A stretch of DNA of 53,112 bases, taken from Rhodospirillales bacterium (GTDB lineage: Bacteria > Pseudomonadota > Alphaproteobacteria > Rhodospirillales > Magnetovibrionaceae). Every line of letters begins with the position of its first letter. Within the stretch, counting starts at the first letter, position 1. Under the pieces are notes generated by a model, which was not told the DNA's origin, searched no databases, and was given only the letters and a program-made list of their open reading frames with translations. The stretch is taken from positions 1 to 53,112 of the forward strand of contig JANLGW010000077.1 of assembly GCA_024653965.1 (NCBI GenBank), in the 5' to 3' direction. Shown piece after piece: positions 44,074 to 53,112 of the stretch. The position numbers and the translations under genes were made by a program.

Positions 44074-44616
44074 ATGGGATTGGCGATATTCAAAACTCCG
44101 TTGATCGGCAATATGTTATGCACCCTCGCGGTTGCAAGCTTAACATTTTCCGTCGCGGCGTGCTCGTCCAATGAAAATCAGGCCGAAACCGTAGGCAGCG
44201 TCGTGGGCGGTGTCGTCGGCGCCGTCGCGGGCGCCGTTTTAGGCTCGAACGTCGGCAATGGCATGGGTAAGAGCTTGGCCCAAAGCATGGGGGTCATCCT
44301 CGGCGGCACGCTCGGCTCCATGTGGGGCCAAGACATCGCCAAAGGCATGACCGACGTAGACAAAAACTTTCATGAACGGACCACGACCGACACGCTGGAA
44401 TACGGTAAACCCGGTGAAAAAAGTTCGTGGTCCAACCCCGACAGCGGCAACTCCGGCGCAGTCGAAGCGGGCGAAGCCTTCAAAAATGACACGGGTGAAG
44501 ACTGCCGCAAGTTTGAGACCACCGTCCAAGTCGAAGGCGAAGACCGCACCGCCCAAGGCACCGCATGCCGCACGGCAGACGGCGCTTGGCAGGTGATGGA
44601 GGAACCCGCAGCATGA
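44074..44616 (+). CDS. Glycine-zipper surface-antigen-type lipoprotein
   Basis: The 180-residue protein has a lipoprotein signal ending SVAACSS. It then has a glycine-zipper segment (VGSVVGGVVGAVAGAVLG ... GVILGGTLGSMWGQD) as in 17-kDa surface antigens. The acidic C-terminal half contains CRKFETTVQVEGEDR and ACRTADGAWQVM, a small disulfide-capable domain. It is probably anchored in the outer membrane; the function is unknown. Its stop overlaps the DnaJ-like gene start (ATGA). The ribosome site is weak. Confidence 0.85.
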   Translation: MGLAIFKTPLIGNMLCTLAVASLTFSVAACSSNENQAETVGSVVGGVVGAVAGAVLGSNVGNGMGKSLAQSMGVILGGTLGSMWGQDIAKGMTDVDKNFHERTTTDTLEYGKPGEKSSWSNPDSGNSGAVEAGEAFKNDTGEDCRKFETTVQVEGEDRTAQGTACRTADGAWQVMEEPAA

Positions 44617-45599
44617 CGCCCGATCCGTACCGCACCTTAGGCGTGGCCAAGAACGCCACGCCGGAACAAATCAAATCCGCATACCGCCGCTTGGCGCGCG
44701 AAAACCATCCCGACACCAAGCCCGGCGACAAGGCGGCGGAAAATCGTTTCAAGGATATGGCCAACGCTTATTCCTTGCTGTCCGACCCGGCCAAACGGCG
44801 CAGGTTCGATGCCGGCGAACTCGACGCGAACGGCAATGCGCGCCCAGGCTTTGGAGCGAAAAAACCTAAGGCCAACGAAACTGAAGCGGGCGGCTACGAT
44901 ACCTATAAACGCAACACCTCGTCCGGCGGGTTCGGCTTCGGCTTCGGCGCAGGAAAAACAAACGACGCCAAACCCAGTGGCGACAAAAAAAGCCGCTTCA
45001 ATTCATTCTTCCGCGATAAACCTTCGTTCAAGGCCAAGGGGGCAGATGTCAGCTACACCTTGAAAGTGCCGCTTTCCGATGCGGCCATGGGCACGGAAAA
45101 AACCGTGCGCATGACCACTGGCAAGACGCTCAAAGTCACCATCCCGCCCGGCACCGAAAACGGCAAGGTACTGCGCCTCAAGCACCAAGGCATGGCAGGC
45201 CTTGGCGGTGGCGAAGCTGGCGATGCGCTGGTGGAAATTCTCATCGAACAAGGCGGTGAATTCACCGCCGACGGCCTCGACATCCATTGTGAAGAACCCG
45301 TAACGCTTCCCGAGGCCGTGCTGGGCGCGCGCATCGAAGTGCGGACCGTGCATGGCCCGGTGCTGGTCACCGTGCCCGAAGGTTCCAATACCGGCACCAA
45401 ATTGCGGCTCAAAGGCAAAGGCGTACACCGTCCAAGCGCTACTTCTGGAACGACGGACTGCGGCGATCACTACGTGACGCTGAAAGTGGTACTGCCCAAA
45501 ACCGAAGACGGCACGCTCAAAACGTTCGTCAAAAAATGGGCGGCCAAGAACCCCTACGCGGTGCGCAAAGAAACGCTAAAACGCACGGCGGCGGAATAA
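44613..45599 (+). CDS. DnaJ-class co-chaperone (CbpA-like)
   Basis: The 328-residue protein begins with a J domain containing the HPD tripeptide (RRLARENHPDTKPGDK). It continues with a Gly/Phe-rich linker (SSGGFGFGFGAG) and a two-part DnaJ C-terminal substrate domain (LKVTIPPGTENGKVLRLKHQ). It lacks the four CxxCxGxG zinc repeats, so it is CbpA-type rather than DnaJ. GGAGG lies 10 nt before the ATG, which overlaps the lipoprotein stop. Confidence 0.93.
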   Translation: MTPDPYRTLGVAKNATPEQIKSAYRRLARENHPDTKPGDKAAENRFKDMANAYSLLSDPAKRRRFDAGELDANGNARPGFGAKKPKANETEAGGYDTYKRNTSSGGFGFGFGAGKTNDAKPSGDKKSRFNSFFRDKPSFKAKGADVSYTLKVPLSDAAMGTEKTVRMTTGKTLKVTIPPGTENGKVLRLKHQGMAGLGGGEAGDALVEILIEQGGEFTADGLDIHCEEPVTLPEAVLGARIEVRTVHGPVLVTVPEGSNTGTKLRLKGKGVHRPSATSGTTDCGDHYVTLKVVLPKTEDGTLKTFVKKWAAKNPYAVRKETLKRTAAE

Positions 45600-45601
45600 T
45601 T

Positions 45602-46867
45602 TTACCGCCCGCCTAAAAACAAATCCTTCAACGTGTGCCCCATATCTGCGCCGTCCGAGCCTTCGAGCGCTTGTTTCAGTGCCGCCCGCCATGTGCGCCC
45701 CCCGGATGGATCATCCCCGGACAAGTCGGCTGGGTCGGGGTCCAAGCCTAAGCCATGGGAAAACCCGGCAAGAGTCAACATTTCCGGGTCGCGGGTCAGC
45801 ATCCACTCGCCGCTGTCGCTTAACCCCACAAACCCCTTTTGACGCAAGACCTCCAATGCTTCGACCAATTGATTGGCCTGCTCTTTAGATTGCTCGGGAT
45901 CGACGCCTTGCTCGCCGCGCGCATGACGCCACAAGTTTTCCACTGCCGCCAAGGTGGCTTCCAACCGGCACGCAGGGCGAAGTGCCTCAAAATTTTCCGC
46001 CGCCCGCACCCGGCCCCAATGGGGCAGACAGGCTGCGATCTCGGCCCCGATCAACACGATGGCCCAACTGACGTACATCCAGATCAGGAAAATCGGCACC
46101 ATCGACACCGCGCCATAAATGGTCTGGTAAGCCGGAAATGCCGCGATATACAGCGCAAACAATTTACGCCCGATGCTGAACAACACCCCCGCGACTAAAC
46201 CGCCGATCAAGGCATCGCGCAATTTCACCGGACGATACGGCACGATGGCGTAAAACACCGTAAACGCAAAGACCGCCATCACGCCCGGCACAAACCTAGC
46301 CGCAATGCTCCCCAACCCGGGAACTTTGTCCGCGCCCATCCATTCGCTGACAAACAACAGATACGTGCCCAACGACAACGAACCGCCTAACAGCAACGGC
46401 CCCAACGTCAACACCGCCCAGAACATCAACATGCGCGGCAAAAACGGTCGCTTGGCTTTCACATGAAAAATGCCGTTAAATGCGGCCTCGATGGTCGCCA
46501 GCAACAAGATCGCCGTCACCGCCAACGCTACGATGCCGATGGCCGTCAGATCCTGGGTCTGAGTGATAAATTGCTCGAAATAGGTCTGCACGTCTTCAAC
46601 GGAATCGGGCATGAAATTGCGAAAAACAGCGGATTTTATGATCGCCTGAACATCGTCAAACACTGGAAATGCGCTCAATATGGCGAACGCAATCGCGCCC
46701 AGCGGCACCAGCGCCAGCAATGTCGTATAACTGAGCGCGGCGGCAATGCGCATGCACTGGTCTTCGCCAAACCGCTTTATAACCAGACGCGAAAAAGCCT
46801 GCAATTCAGGCCCGAACGATCGTCGGGCCTGGTCCGGGGGCGGTACAAATTTTACGAAATCGCTCAT
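45602..46867 (-). CDS. YihY/BrkB-family inner membrane protein
   Basis: The 421-residue protein has about six spans with the family features AAALSYTTLLALVPLGAIAF, KLRDALIGGLVAGVLFS and YGAVSMVPIFLIWMYVSW. The C-terminal 130 residues form a soluble winged-helix-like extension. The function of the family is not settled. A longer frame runs to 47332, but the homology starts at ATG 46867, and the extension overlaps fabI on the other strand. It ends 2 nt from the convergent DnaJ-like gene. Confidence 0.9.
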   Translation of the reverse strand: MSDFVKFVPPPDQARRSFGPELQAFSRLVIKRFGEDQCMRIAAALSYTTLLALVPLGAIAFAILSAFPVFDDVQAIIKSAVFRNFMPDSVEDVQTYFEQFITQTQDLTAIGIVALAVTAILLLATIEAAFNGIFHVKAKRPFLPRMLMFWAVLTLGPLLLGGSLSLGTYLLFVSEWMGADKVPGLGSIAARFVPGVMAVFAFTVFYAIVPYRPVKLRDALIGGLVAGVLFSIGRKLFALYIAAFPAYQTIYGAVSMVPIFLIWMYVSWAIVLIGAEIAACLPHWGRVRAAENFEALRPACRLEATLAAVENLWRHARGEQGVDPEQSKEQANQLVEALEVLRQKGFVGLSDSGEWMLTRDPEMLTLAGFSHGLGLDPDPADLSGDDPSGGRTWRAALKQALEGSDGADMGHTLKDLFLGGR

Positions 46868-47053
46868 TTCCCAATAACAACAATCTGTTAACCCGCATAT
46901 ATCATGATACACCCTTACGCTGGCGGCGAGAAATGCTGATGCTCCCGACCCGCAAATAGAGTTGCACGCATGGCTTTTCAGGCCTATGGCGTATCGTGTA
47001 GGATGCGCCGCACAACAAGAACTTTTGGCGACAAGAACAAGGAACTTTAAACG

Positions 47054-47863
47054 ATGAACGCGGCCCCCCTGATGGCAGGAAAAAAAGGCTTGGTTATGGG
47101 CGTGGCGAACAATCGTTCCATCGCCTGGGGCATTGTCCAACAATTGCGCGCCCACGGCGCCGAAATTGCCTTCACCTTCCAAGGCGACGCGCTGAAAAAG
47201 CGTGTTGAACCGCTGGCCGCCGAAGTCGGTTCCGACTTCTTGGTGGAATGCGACGTCACTGACATGGGCAGCGTTGATCGTGTCTTCGATGAAATCAAAA
47301 AGCGTTGGGGTAAATTGGACTTCGTCGTCCACGCTATTGCCTATAGCGACAAAGAAGAGCTCAAGGGCAAGTATCTAGACACCACGCGCGAAAACTTTCT
47401 CAACACCATGGACATCTCGGTCTATTCGCTGACCGCCGTGGCGCAACGCGCAGCCCCGTTGATGACGGACGGCGGCTCCATCATCACGCTCACCTATTAC
47501 GGCGCTGAAAAAGTCATCCCGCACTACAACGTGATGGGCGTGGCCAAAGCGGCGCTGGAAGCCAGTGTGCGCTATCTGGCCGAAGACCTGGGCCGCAGCA
47601 ATATCCGCGTCAACGCTTTGAGCGCCGGGCCGATGAAAACCCTGGCTGCCAGCGGTATCGGCGATTTTCGCTACATCCTCAAATGGAACGAACTCAATTC
47701 CCCGCTGCGCCGCAACGTGACGTTGGAAGACGTCGGCGGCGCGGGGTTGTATCTGTTGTCGTCGCTATCGAGCGGCGTCACCGGCGAACTACACTATGTG
47801 GACTGCGGCTATAACACGGTAGGTATGAAGGCGGTCGACGCGCCTGACATCTCCACCGTTTGA
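47054..47863 (+). CDS. fabI: Enoyl-[acyl-carrier-protein] reductase (NADH)
   Basis: This 269-residue enzyme does the last reduction of each fatty-acid elongation cycle. Features are [16 protein letters not shown] at the NAD site, the catalytic [20 protein letters not shown] (Tyr-x6-Lys) and [14 protein letters not shown]. It is followed after 13 nt by aroC. Confidence 0.96.
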   Translation: MNAAPLMAGKKGLVMGVANNRSIAWGIVQQLRAHGAEIAFTFQGDALKKRVEPLAAEVGSDFLVECDVTDMGSVDRVFDEIKKRWGKLDFVVHAIAYSDKEELKGKYLDTTRENFLNTMDISVYSLTAVAQRAAPLMTDGGSIITLTYYGAEKVIPHYNVMGVAKAALEASVRYLAEDLGRSNIRVNALSAGPMKTLAASGIGDFRYILKWNELNSPLRRNVTLEDVGGAGLYLLSSLSSGVTGELHYVDCGYNTVGMKAVDAPDISTV

Positions 47864-47876
47864 CGAAAGTACGACG

Positions 47877-48971
47877 ATGCCCGGCAATACCTTCGGCCAA
47901 TTGTTCCGCCTCACCACCTTCGGCGAATCCCACGGCCCCGCCATAGGCGGCATCGTTGACGGCTGCCCGCCGGGCATCAAGCTCTCGGAAGCCGACATCC
48001 AGCCGTATTTAGACAAACGCCGCCCGGGCCAATCGAAATTCACCACCCAGCGCCAGGAAGCAGACCAGGTGAAAATCCTCTCTGGCGTGTTCGAAGGCAA
48101 AACCACCGGTACGCCGATTGGGCTGTTGATCGAAAACACCGACCAGCGCTCCAAAGACTACGGCGACATCGCCGACAAATTCCGCCCCGGTCATGCCGAT
48201 TTCACCTATCACGCCAAGTACGGCGCACGTGATTATCGTGGCGGCGGACGTTCCAGTGCCCGTGAAACGGCGATGCGCGTGGCGGGCGGCGCAATCGCGC
48301 GGCTGGTGCTGCAGGCGCAAATTTCCAAACGTGTATTGATCCGTGGCGCACTGGTGCAGATGGGGCCGATTGACATCGATTACCGCCGCTGGAAATGGAA
48401 AGACGTGGATGCCAACCCGTTTTTCTGTCCCGACGCCAAAACCGCGCCGGAGTGGGAACAACTGCTCACCACCATCCGCAAACAAGGCTCAAGCGTGGGC
48501 GGCGTGGTCGAGGTTCAGGCGACGGGTATTCCCGCCGGACTGGGCGAACCGGTGTTCGACCGTTTGGATGCCGACATCGCCAAAGCGTTGATGTCGATCC
48601 CCGCCGTAAAGGGCGTGGAGATCGGTGCAGGTTTCGGCGCCGCATGGCTCACGGGCGAAGAAAACGCCGATGAAATCCGCATGGCCAAAGTGGGGGGAAA
48701 AAACGGGCCGGAATTTCAAAGCAACAACGCGGGCGGCACGCTGGGCGGCATCTCCAGCGGCCAAGATTTAATCGCACGCATGGCCGTCAAACCCACCAGT
48801 TCCATTCTGACGCCGCGCCACACCATCACGACCCAAGGTAAAAACGCCGACATCTCCACCAAGGGCCGCCACGACCCGTGTGTCGCCATCCGCGCCGTGC
48901 CGGTGGCCGAAGCCATGCTGGCGCTCACCCTGGCCGACCACTGGCTGCGTTTTAAGGCCCAGTGTCGGTAA
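47877..48971 (+). CDS. aroC: Chorismate synthase
   Basis: This 364-residue FMN-dependent enzyme converts EPSP to chorismate. Signatures are [20 protein letters not shown], the [18 protein letters not shown] block and the C-terminal [17 protein letters not shown]. The length is typical. Confidence 0.97.
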   Translation: MPGNTFGQLFRLTTFGESHGPAIGGIVDGCPPGIKLSEADIQPYLDKRRPGQSKFTTQRQEADQVKILSGVFEGKTTGTPIGLLIENTDQRSKDYGDIADKFRPGHADFTYHAKYGARDYRGGGRSSARETAMRVAGGAIARLVLQAQISKRVLIRGALVQMGPIDIDYRRWKWKDVDANPFFCPDAKTAPEWEQLLTTIRKQGSSVGGVVEVQATGIPAGLGEPVFDRLDADIAKALMSIPAVKGVEIGAGFGAAWLTGEENADEIRMAKVGGKNGPEFQSNNAGGTLGGISSGQDLIARMAVKPTSSILTPRHTITTQGKNADISTKGRHDPCVAIRAVPVAEAMLALTLADHWLRFKAQCR

Positions 48972-49141
48972 CACGCCTATTTTACACAACGGCTGTACAA
49001 CGTGGCCCCGTCGGAGGCAATTCTCATGCAGCCTTTTTCTTCTCTCCCACACCTCATATCAGCTCCTTAAAGCCCATAACGTATTGATAAACAAATAAAC
49101 ATGACCTAATAACACAATAATTTAATGTTAATGCTTTGTTA

Positions 49142-49170
49142 TTGACATATTTTAGTGGAAATTATATATT
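49142..49170 (+). promoter_or_regulatory. Sigma-70-type promoter of the rhodanese gene
   Basis: A perfect TTGACA (49142-49147) is followed after 17 bp by TATATT (49165-49170). The predicted transcript start lies about 64 nt before the ATG. The surrounding 49060-49180 is strongly AT-rich, with AATAACA/TGTTATT in inverted orientation just upstream. Confidence 0.65.
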
Positions 49171-49240
49171 TATCACACAGTCAAAGTGGCGATTGGGAAC
49201 TTCCCTAAACAACCCCCGCCCAGAAAATGGAACCCGAACC

Positions 49241-49591
49241 ATGTCAGCACAGGTTTTGCACATCGAAGACACGAGCGAGCTCATCGAGCACGACCCCCGT
49301 GACGTCTTTGCCCAGCTCAAAGCCGGCGAAGCGGTGTTGGTGGACGTGCGTGAAGTCAACGAGTATGAAAACGAACGCATTCCCGGCGCGTTCCTCATGC
49401 CGCTGAGCTTTTTCGACGCCGCGCACTTCCCCTACATTTCAGAACAGCGCGTGATCTTGATGTGTGCCGTCGGCAAGCGCAGCGCCGCCGCCGCCAAACA
49501 GCTGATGAATGCCGGTTTCACCACCGTTCACCACATGAAAGGCGGCTTGACCGCTTGGAAAGAACACGGCCTGTCTACGGATAAGGAATGA
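49241..49591 (+). CDS. Single-domain rhodanese
   Basis: This is a 116-residue soluble sulfurtransferase domain. Fold markers are VLVDVREVNEYENERIPGA and MKGGLTAWKEHG. The active-site loop is CAVGKRSA with catalytic Cys. It may carry persulfide sulfur toward the Dsr system, but it is 15 kb away and unlinked. ATG 49241 is the family start; the frame is open back to 49136. Confidence 0.9.
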   Translation: MSAQVLHIEDTSELIEHDPRDVFAQLKAGEAVLVDVREVNEYENERIPGAFLMPLSFFDAAHFPYISEQRVILMCAVGKRSAAAAKQLMNAGFTTVHHMKGGLTAWKEHGLSTDKE

Positions 49592-49631
49592 ACTCCCCCT
49601 TGCCTCACTAGACAACAACCAGGCCAAGCTT

Positions 49632-49693
49632 GAACCGCCCTGGACGTTCAGCGCACCCCCTCGCGCATTGCCTTCGAACGTTTGGGGCGGTTC
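49632..49693 (+). other. Long hairpin downstream of the rhodanese gene
   Basis: GAACCGCCC (49632-49640) pairs with 49685-49693, and inside it ACGTTC (49644-49649) pairs with 49676-49681. The arms enclose a 26-nt loop. It directly precedes the terminator at 49712-49737. Confidence 0.45.
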
Positions 49694-49711
49694 ATTCGTT
49701 TTCCCCATAAC

Positions 49712-49737
49712 AAAAGGGCCCCGATTGGGGCTCTTTT
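49712..49737. terminator. Bidirectional Rho-independent terminator
   Basis: AAAAGGGCCCC (49712-49722) pairs with GGGGCTCTTTT (49727-49737), one wobble, loop GATT. A and T tracts on the two sides let it act for both the rhodanese and the convergent DUF1127 gene. Confidence 0.85.
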
Positions 49738-49775
49738 GCATTCAACAAGATTGGGGAAGTCCGCAATGAAGGGCG

Positions 49776-49979
49776 TTATTTCGCCGCCAAACGACCACGC
49801 ACCGCGTTTTTGATTTCACCCCGGCGAATGCCGATATCGGCCAAGCTGCGGTCGTCCATGCTGCGCAATTCGCGCACGGCGGCACGCACCGCCAACTCAC
49901 GGTGAACAAAGCTGACGGCTTTCGCGTATAAAACATGGCCCAGCGGCGCAAGGCTCGCTGTTAAACTTAGGGTCTGCAT
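49776..49979 (-). CDS. DUF1127 (YjiS-like) small basic protein
   Basis: The 67-residue protein ends in the DUF1127 motif RELRSMDDRSLADIGIRRGEI. Such proteins are common small RNA-binding or regulatory candidates in alphaproteobacteria. ATG 49979 has GGAG 8 nt upstream. Another frame over the same DNA (49742-49951) has no such motif and is a shadow. Confidence 0.82.
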   Translation of the reverse strand: MQTLSLTASLAPLGHVLYAKAVSFVHRELAVRAAVRELRSMDDRSLADIGIRRGEIKNAVRGRLAAK

Positions 49980-50111
49980 CGGTGTTGCTCCAATTGGCCG
50001 ACCGCTCACATGGGGCCAGCTCTGAGCCGGGAGAAATACGCCTATTCAGATCAAATGAGCAGTGCCCGTCTCACGCTGGAGACCTGCGCAGCACGCATGG
50101 CTGAGCGCAAT

Positions 50112-50864
50112 CTAGCCCTCAAACCGCGCGCAAATCAAAAACTCTACATTTCCTTCCGGCCCTTTGATAGGGCTTTCGGTGATGCCTTGCACGCGCCAGC
50201 CGGGCAAGGCGTTCAGCCATGCCTCGATGCGTTGGCAGACCTCGGCGTGCAGGTCCGGATCGCGCACCACGCCGCCCTTGCCGACACGGCCCTTGCCCAC
50301 CTCGAACTGCGGTTTGATCAGCGCAATCACGTGCCCGCCCGGTTTGACCAAGGCCAGCGCCGCAGGCAACACGACTTCCAAACCGATAAAACTGGCGTCG
50401 CACACCACCAAATCGATGGGTTCGGCGATGACATCTTTGCTCAGTGTGCGCGCGTTGGTTTTTTCCATCACCACAACACGCGCATCCTGGCGCAGTTTCC
50501 ACGCCAGTTGGCCATGCCCCACATCGACGGCGTAAATCTTGGCGGCGCCGTTCGTCAGCAACACATCGCTAAAACCGCCCGTCGATGCGCCGACGTCGAG
50601 ACATACCGCCCCCTCGACCGATACGCCAAAATGGGCAAGCCCCTTTTCCAGTTTCAGCCCCCCGCGCGACACCCACGGGTGATCTTGACCCTTCAATTCG
50701 ATGGGGATATCGGCTTTGACTTGGCTACCCGCTTTATCCAGCCGCTTGGTGTCGGAATAGACGTTGCCCGCCATGATGAGCGCCTGGGCGCGCGAACGGC
50801 TTTCCGCCAAACCACGATCCACCAGCAACTGATCGAGGCGCAATTTTTGAGGATGTTCGCTCAT
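50112..50864 (-). CDS. tlyA: TlyA-family rRNA 2'-O-methyltransferase
   Basis: The 250-residue protein has an N-terminal S4 RNA-binding domain (LRLDQLLVDRGLAESRSRAQ). An FtsJ-like methyltransferase domain follows, with the SAM site CLDVGASTGGFSDVLL and the KPQFE segment (IALIKPQFEVG). It methylates ribose of rRNA cytidines in known members. It starts 6 nt after the dxs stop and is co-transcribed with it. Confidence 0.93.
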   Translation of the reverse strand: MSEHPQKLRLDQLLVDRGLAESRSRAQALIMAGNVYSDTKRLDKAGSQVKADIPIELKGQDHPWVSRGGLKLEKGLAHFGVSVEGAVCLDVGASTGGFSDVLLTNGAAKIYAVDVGHGQLAWKLRQDARVVVMEKTNARTLSKDVIAEPIDLVVCDASFIGLEVVLPAALALVKPGGHVIALIKPQFEVGKGRVGKGGVVRDPDLHAEVCQRIEAWLNALPGWRVQGITESPIKGPEGNVEFLICARFEG

Positions 50865-50870
50865 GGGACT

Positions 50871-52841
50871 TTAAGCCCGGACGGACTCGGCAAGCGCCAG
50901 AGCACTTTTATCCGCATCCTTGCCCAGGGCGGTAAGCGCAGCGGCGGCGATATCGCGGGCTGTCAAGCCGGCGTTAATCAACTGCTGGGTTTGCGTATCG
51001 TGTTCGATGAAATGATCGGGCAGCGTCAACGTGCGCACCTTAAGCCCACGATCAAGCAGGCCTTCACGCGCCAGGAAATGCAGCACCTGCGAGCCGAAGC
51101 CGCCGGATGCGCCTTCTTCCACCGTGATCAACACTTCATGGTTCAACGCCAAACGGCGCACCAACGCTTCGTCGAGCGGTTTCACAAACCGCGCATCGGC
51201 GACTGTGGTGGATAACCCGCGCGCGGCCAGCAATTCGGCGGCTTCCAAACCAGCAGCCAGCCTTGTACCGATGGTCAACACCGCCACGGCGGAACCTTCC
51301 GCCAGCACCCGGCCACGGCCAATTTCCAACACACTGCCCTTCGCTGGAAGTTCCACGCCGACGCCTTCGCCACGCGGATAACGCAATGCCGACGGGCCTT
51401 CGTCATAGGCCACCGCAGTGGCCATCATATGCTTCAATTCCGCCTCGTCCGCCGGAGCCATGACGACGATGCCGGGCACACAGCCCAAATACGCCAGATC
51501 GAAAGCGCCGTGGTGCGTCGCCCCATCCGCGCCCACCACGCCGGCACGATCCATGGCGAAACGCACCGGCAGACCTTGCAGCGCCACATCGTGGATCAAC
51601 TGATCATAGGCGCGCTGCATAAACGTCGAATAGATCGCGCACACCGGCTTATAACCTTCGGTCGCCAGCCCGGCGGCAAAGGTCACCGCGTGCTGTTCGG
51701 CGATGCCGACGTCGAAAAAGCGTTCCGGATAGGCATTTTTAAACGCGCACAGACCGGTGCCGTCCGGCATCGCGGCGGTGATAGCGCACAGCTTGTCGTC
51801 TTCGCCGCCCAAATGCAGCATCTCGTCGGAAAAAACGTGAGTATAGCTAGGTGCGTTGGAGGATTTTTTCTCTTGCTCGCCGGTGATGACGTCGAAGCGG
51901 CCCACGCCGTGATACTTGTCATCGGCTCTTTCCGCCGGTTCATAACCATGACCCTTTTGCGTCACCACATGCAACAGCACCGCGCCCGTACCTTCGTCGT
52001 CACGGATGTTTTTCAGCACTGGCAACAGATGGTCTAAGTTATGGCCGTCAATGGGGCCGACGTAATAGATGCCCATTTCCTCGAACATAGTGCCGCCGGT
52101 AACCATGCCACGCGCATATTCTTCGGCGCGCCGGGCGGCTTCTTCCAGGGCCTTGGGCAGTTTACGCGAAAGCTGTTTGGCAAAATCGCGAACCGTGCGA
52201 AACGACTTGGACGAAATCAGCCTGGAAAGATAAGCGCTCATCGCCCCCACCGGCGGGGCGATCGACATGTCGTTGTCGTTCAAAATGATGATCATACGCG
52301 AATGCTGCGAACCGGCATGATTCAAGGCTTCGAACACCATGCCCGCGCTCATCGCGCCGTCGCCGATCACGGCGATCACGTTATTGGTGCGGCCAGCCCC
52401 CTTTAAGTTGGCGAGATCGCGCGCCACCGCCATGCCGAGCCCGGCGGAAATCGACGTCGAACTATGCCCCGCACCGAAAGGATCAAATTCGCTTTCCGAA
52501 CGGTTGGTAAAACCCGAAAGCCCGCCACCCTGGCGCAACGTACGCATACGCTCGCGCCTGCCGGTTAAAATTTTGTGCGGATAACATTGATGCCCCACAT
52601 CCCAGAGCAAACGGTCGTCCGGGGTGTTGAACACATGATGCAGGGCCACGGTCAATTCCACCACGCCCAGCGAAGAACCCAAATGGCCGCCAGTGAACGC
52701 AACATTACGCACCGTCTCGTCGCGCACTTCGTCGCACAAGACCCGCAATTGGTCCACGTCCAGCACACGCATGTCCGCGACGCTTTTCAGGCTGTCCAGA
52801 ACTGGCGTTTGCAAACCCGGGTTCATATCAACGGTACTCAC
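50871..52841 (-). CDS. dxs: 1-deoxy-D-xylulose-5-phosphate synthase
   Basis: This 656-residue thiamine-diphosphate enzyme opens the MEP isoprenoid pathway. The ThDP site is [20 protein letters not shown] with LNDNDMSI. The [18 protein letters not shown] block and [13 protein letters not shown] are present. The frame is open to 52997, overlapping ispA. GTG 52841 is chosen because AAGGAA lies about 6 nt before it; ATG 52826 is a second possibility. Confidence 0.96.
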   Translation of the reverse strand: MSTVDMNPGLQTPVLDSLKSVADMRVLDVDQLRVLCDEVRDETVRNVAFTGGHLGSSLGVVELTVALHHVFNTPDDRLLWDVGHQCYPHKILTGRRERMRTLRQGGGLSGFTNRSESEFDPFGAGHSSTSISAGLGMAVARDLANLKGAGRTNNVIAVIGDGAMSAGMVFEALNHAGSQHSRMIIILNDNDMSIAPPVGAMSAYLSRLISSKSFRTVRDFAKQLSRKLPKALEEAARRAEEYARGMVTGGTMFEEMGIYYVGPIDGHNLDHLLPVLKNIRDDEGTGAVLLHVVTQKGHGYEPAERADDKYHGVGRFDVITGEQEKKSSNAPSYTHVFSDEMLHLGGEDDKLCAITAAMPDGTGLCAFKNAYPERFFDVGIAEQHAVTFAAGLATEGYKPVCAIYSTFMQRAYDQLIHDVALQGLPVRFAMDRAGVVGADGATHHGAFDLAYLGCVPGIVVMAPADEAELKHMMATAVAYDEGPSALRYPRGEGVGVELPAKGSVLEIGRGRVLAEGSAVAVLTIGTRLAAGLEAAELLAARGLSTTVADARFVKPLDEALVRRLALNHEVLITVEEGASGGFGSQVLHFLAREGLLDRGLKVRTLTLPDHFIEHDTQTQQLINAGLTARDIAAAALTALGKDADKSALALAESVRA

Positions 52842-52875
52842 GGCTTTTCCTTCGTTTTGCCGTCCTATAGCGCAT

Positions 52876-53112
52876 TTAAGCGACGCGGTTAACCACGAAA
52901 TGCGCCATATCCCGTAAAGGGTCGGCCTTTTCTTCAAAAATTTCAAGGTGCTCAATGGCTTGGTCGCCAAGACGGCGGGCTTGGTCGCGCGCGCCATCCA
53001 CGCCCATCAACGAAACAAACGTCGCTTTGCCCTGGGCCTCGTCCTTGCCGATGCGCTTGCCAACGGCGGACTCATCGCCCACGAGATCAAGCAGATCATC
53101 CACAATCTGGAA
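52876..53112 (-). CDS. ispA: Polyprenyl (farnesyl) diphosphate synthase, C-terminal part, runs off window
   Basis: Only the last 78 codons are inside the window. [14 protein letters not shown] is the second Asp-rich motif of prenyl diphosphate synthases, followed by [20 protein letters not shown]. It lies immediately upstream of dxs, the usual ispA-dxs order. Confidence 0.9.
   Translation of the reverse strand, partial: FQIVDDLLDLVGDESAVGKRIGKDEAQGKATFVSLMGVDGARDQARRLGDQAIEHLEIFEEKADPLRDMAHFVVNRVA

Noticed and set aside
46868-47332. N-terminal extension of the YihY-family gene to 47332
   Set aside because: The extension overlaps fabI on the other strand and has no family similarity. ATG 46867 begins the recognisable protein.
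49742-49951. Minus-strand frame overlapping the DUF1127 gene
   Set aside because: It lacks family features and a ribosome site. The other frame carries the clear DUF1127 motif.

Overview
The window reads as a free-living, motile, respiring alphaproteobacterium that oxidises sulfur. Gene content and protein style (heme A synthase, large chemoreceptors, dxs-tlyA-ispA order, alphaproteobacterial dsr genes) suggest a Rhodospirillales-type organism, possibly near the magnetotactic or marine spirilla. That placement is inference. No rRNA, tRNA, CRISPR array or phage module was seen.

Region 1 (1-9100) is housekeeping and surface biology. It holds the 5' part of a giant FecR-domain, Ig-repeat adhesin running off the left edge, a ctpA-type protease, a DHH phosphoesterase, a NIT-HAMP chemoreceptor, heme A synthase and a small unknown protein coupled to it.

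Region 2 (9133-26145) is the core of the window. It is a complete reverse (oxidative-type) dissimilatory sulfite reductase cluster: dsrA-dsrB-dsrE-dsrF-dsrH-dsrC-dsrM-dsrK-dsrL-dsrJ-dsrO-dsrP. It is followed by a YbiB/TrpD2-like gene, dsrN, a uroporphyrinogen-III methyltransferase and a CbiX-type chelatase. DsrAB oxidises sulfane sulfur delivered by DsrEFH and DsrC. DsrL couples this to NAD(P), and DsrMKJOP links the DsrC cycle to the membrane. The last three genes make siroheme or siroamide for DsrAB. A TauD-like dioxygenase gene is divergent from dsrA. Two copies of a two-hairpin repeat lie in opposite orientation exactly at the outer edges of the tauD-to-dsrP block. Several strong hairpins sit in the dsr leader and between dsr cistrons.

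Region 3 (26240-32793) starts with a roughly 1380-residue membrane-anchored protein. Its body is 45 tandem helical units, 44 of exactly 25 residues and one of 21, followed by a C-terminal domain. It has the layout of a polarity or cell-envelope scaffold. Next come two adjacent DnaA-box-like sites, an Aer-like PAS protein and a membrane-free chemoreceptor (a split aerotaxis pair), and a 265-bp MITE-like element with TA duplication that landed in the stop codon of an SDR gene.

Region 4 (32791-53112) is mixed core genome. It includes SDR, tandem UspA, a kinase/ATPase fusion, an RND efflux pair, DUF2892, a PAS-GGDEF cyclase, pdxH plus a CDF transporter, a glycine-zipper lipoprotein plus a DnaJ-like protein, YihY, fabI-aroC, a rhodanese with a clear sigma-70-type promoter, a DUF1127 protein, tlyA, dxs and the 3' part of a polyprenyl synthase (ispA) running off the right edge.
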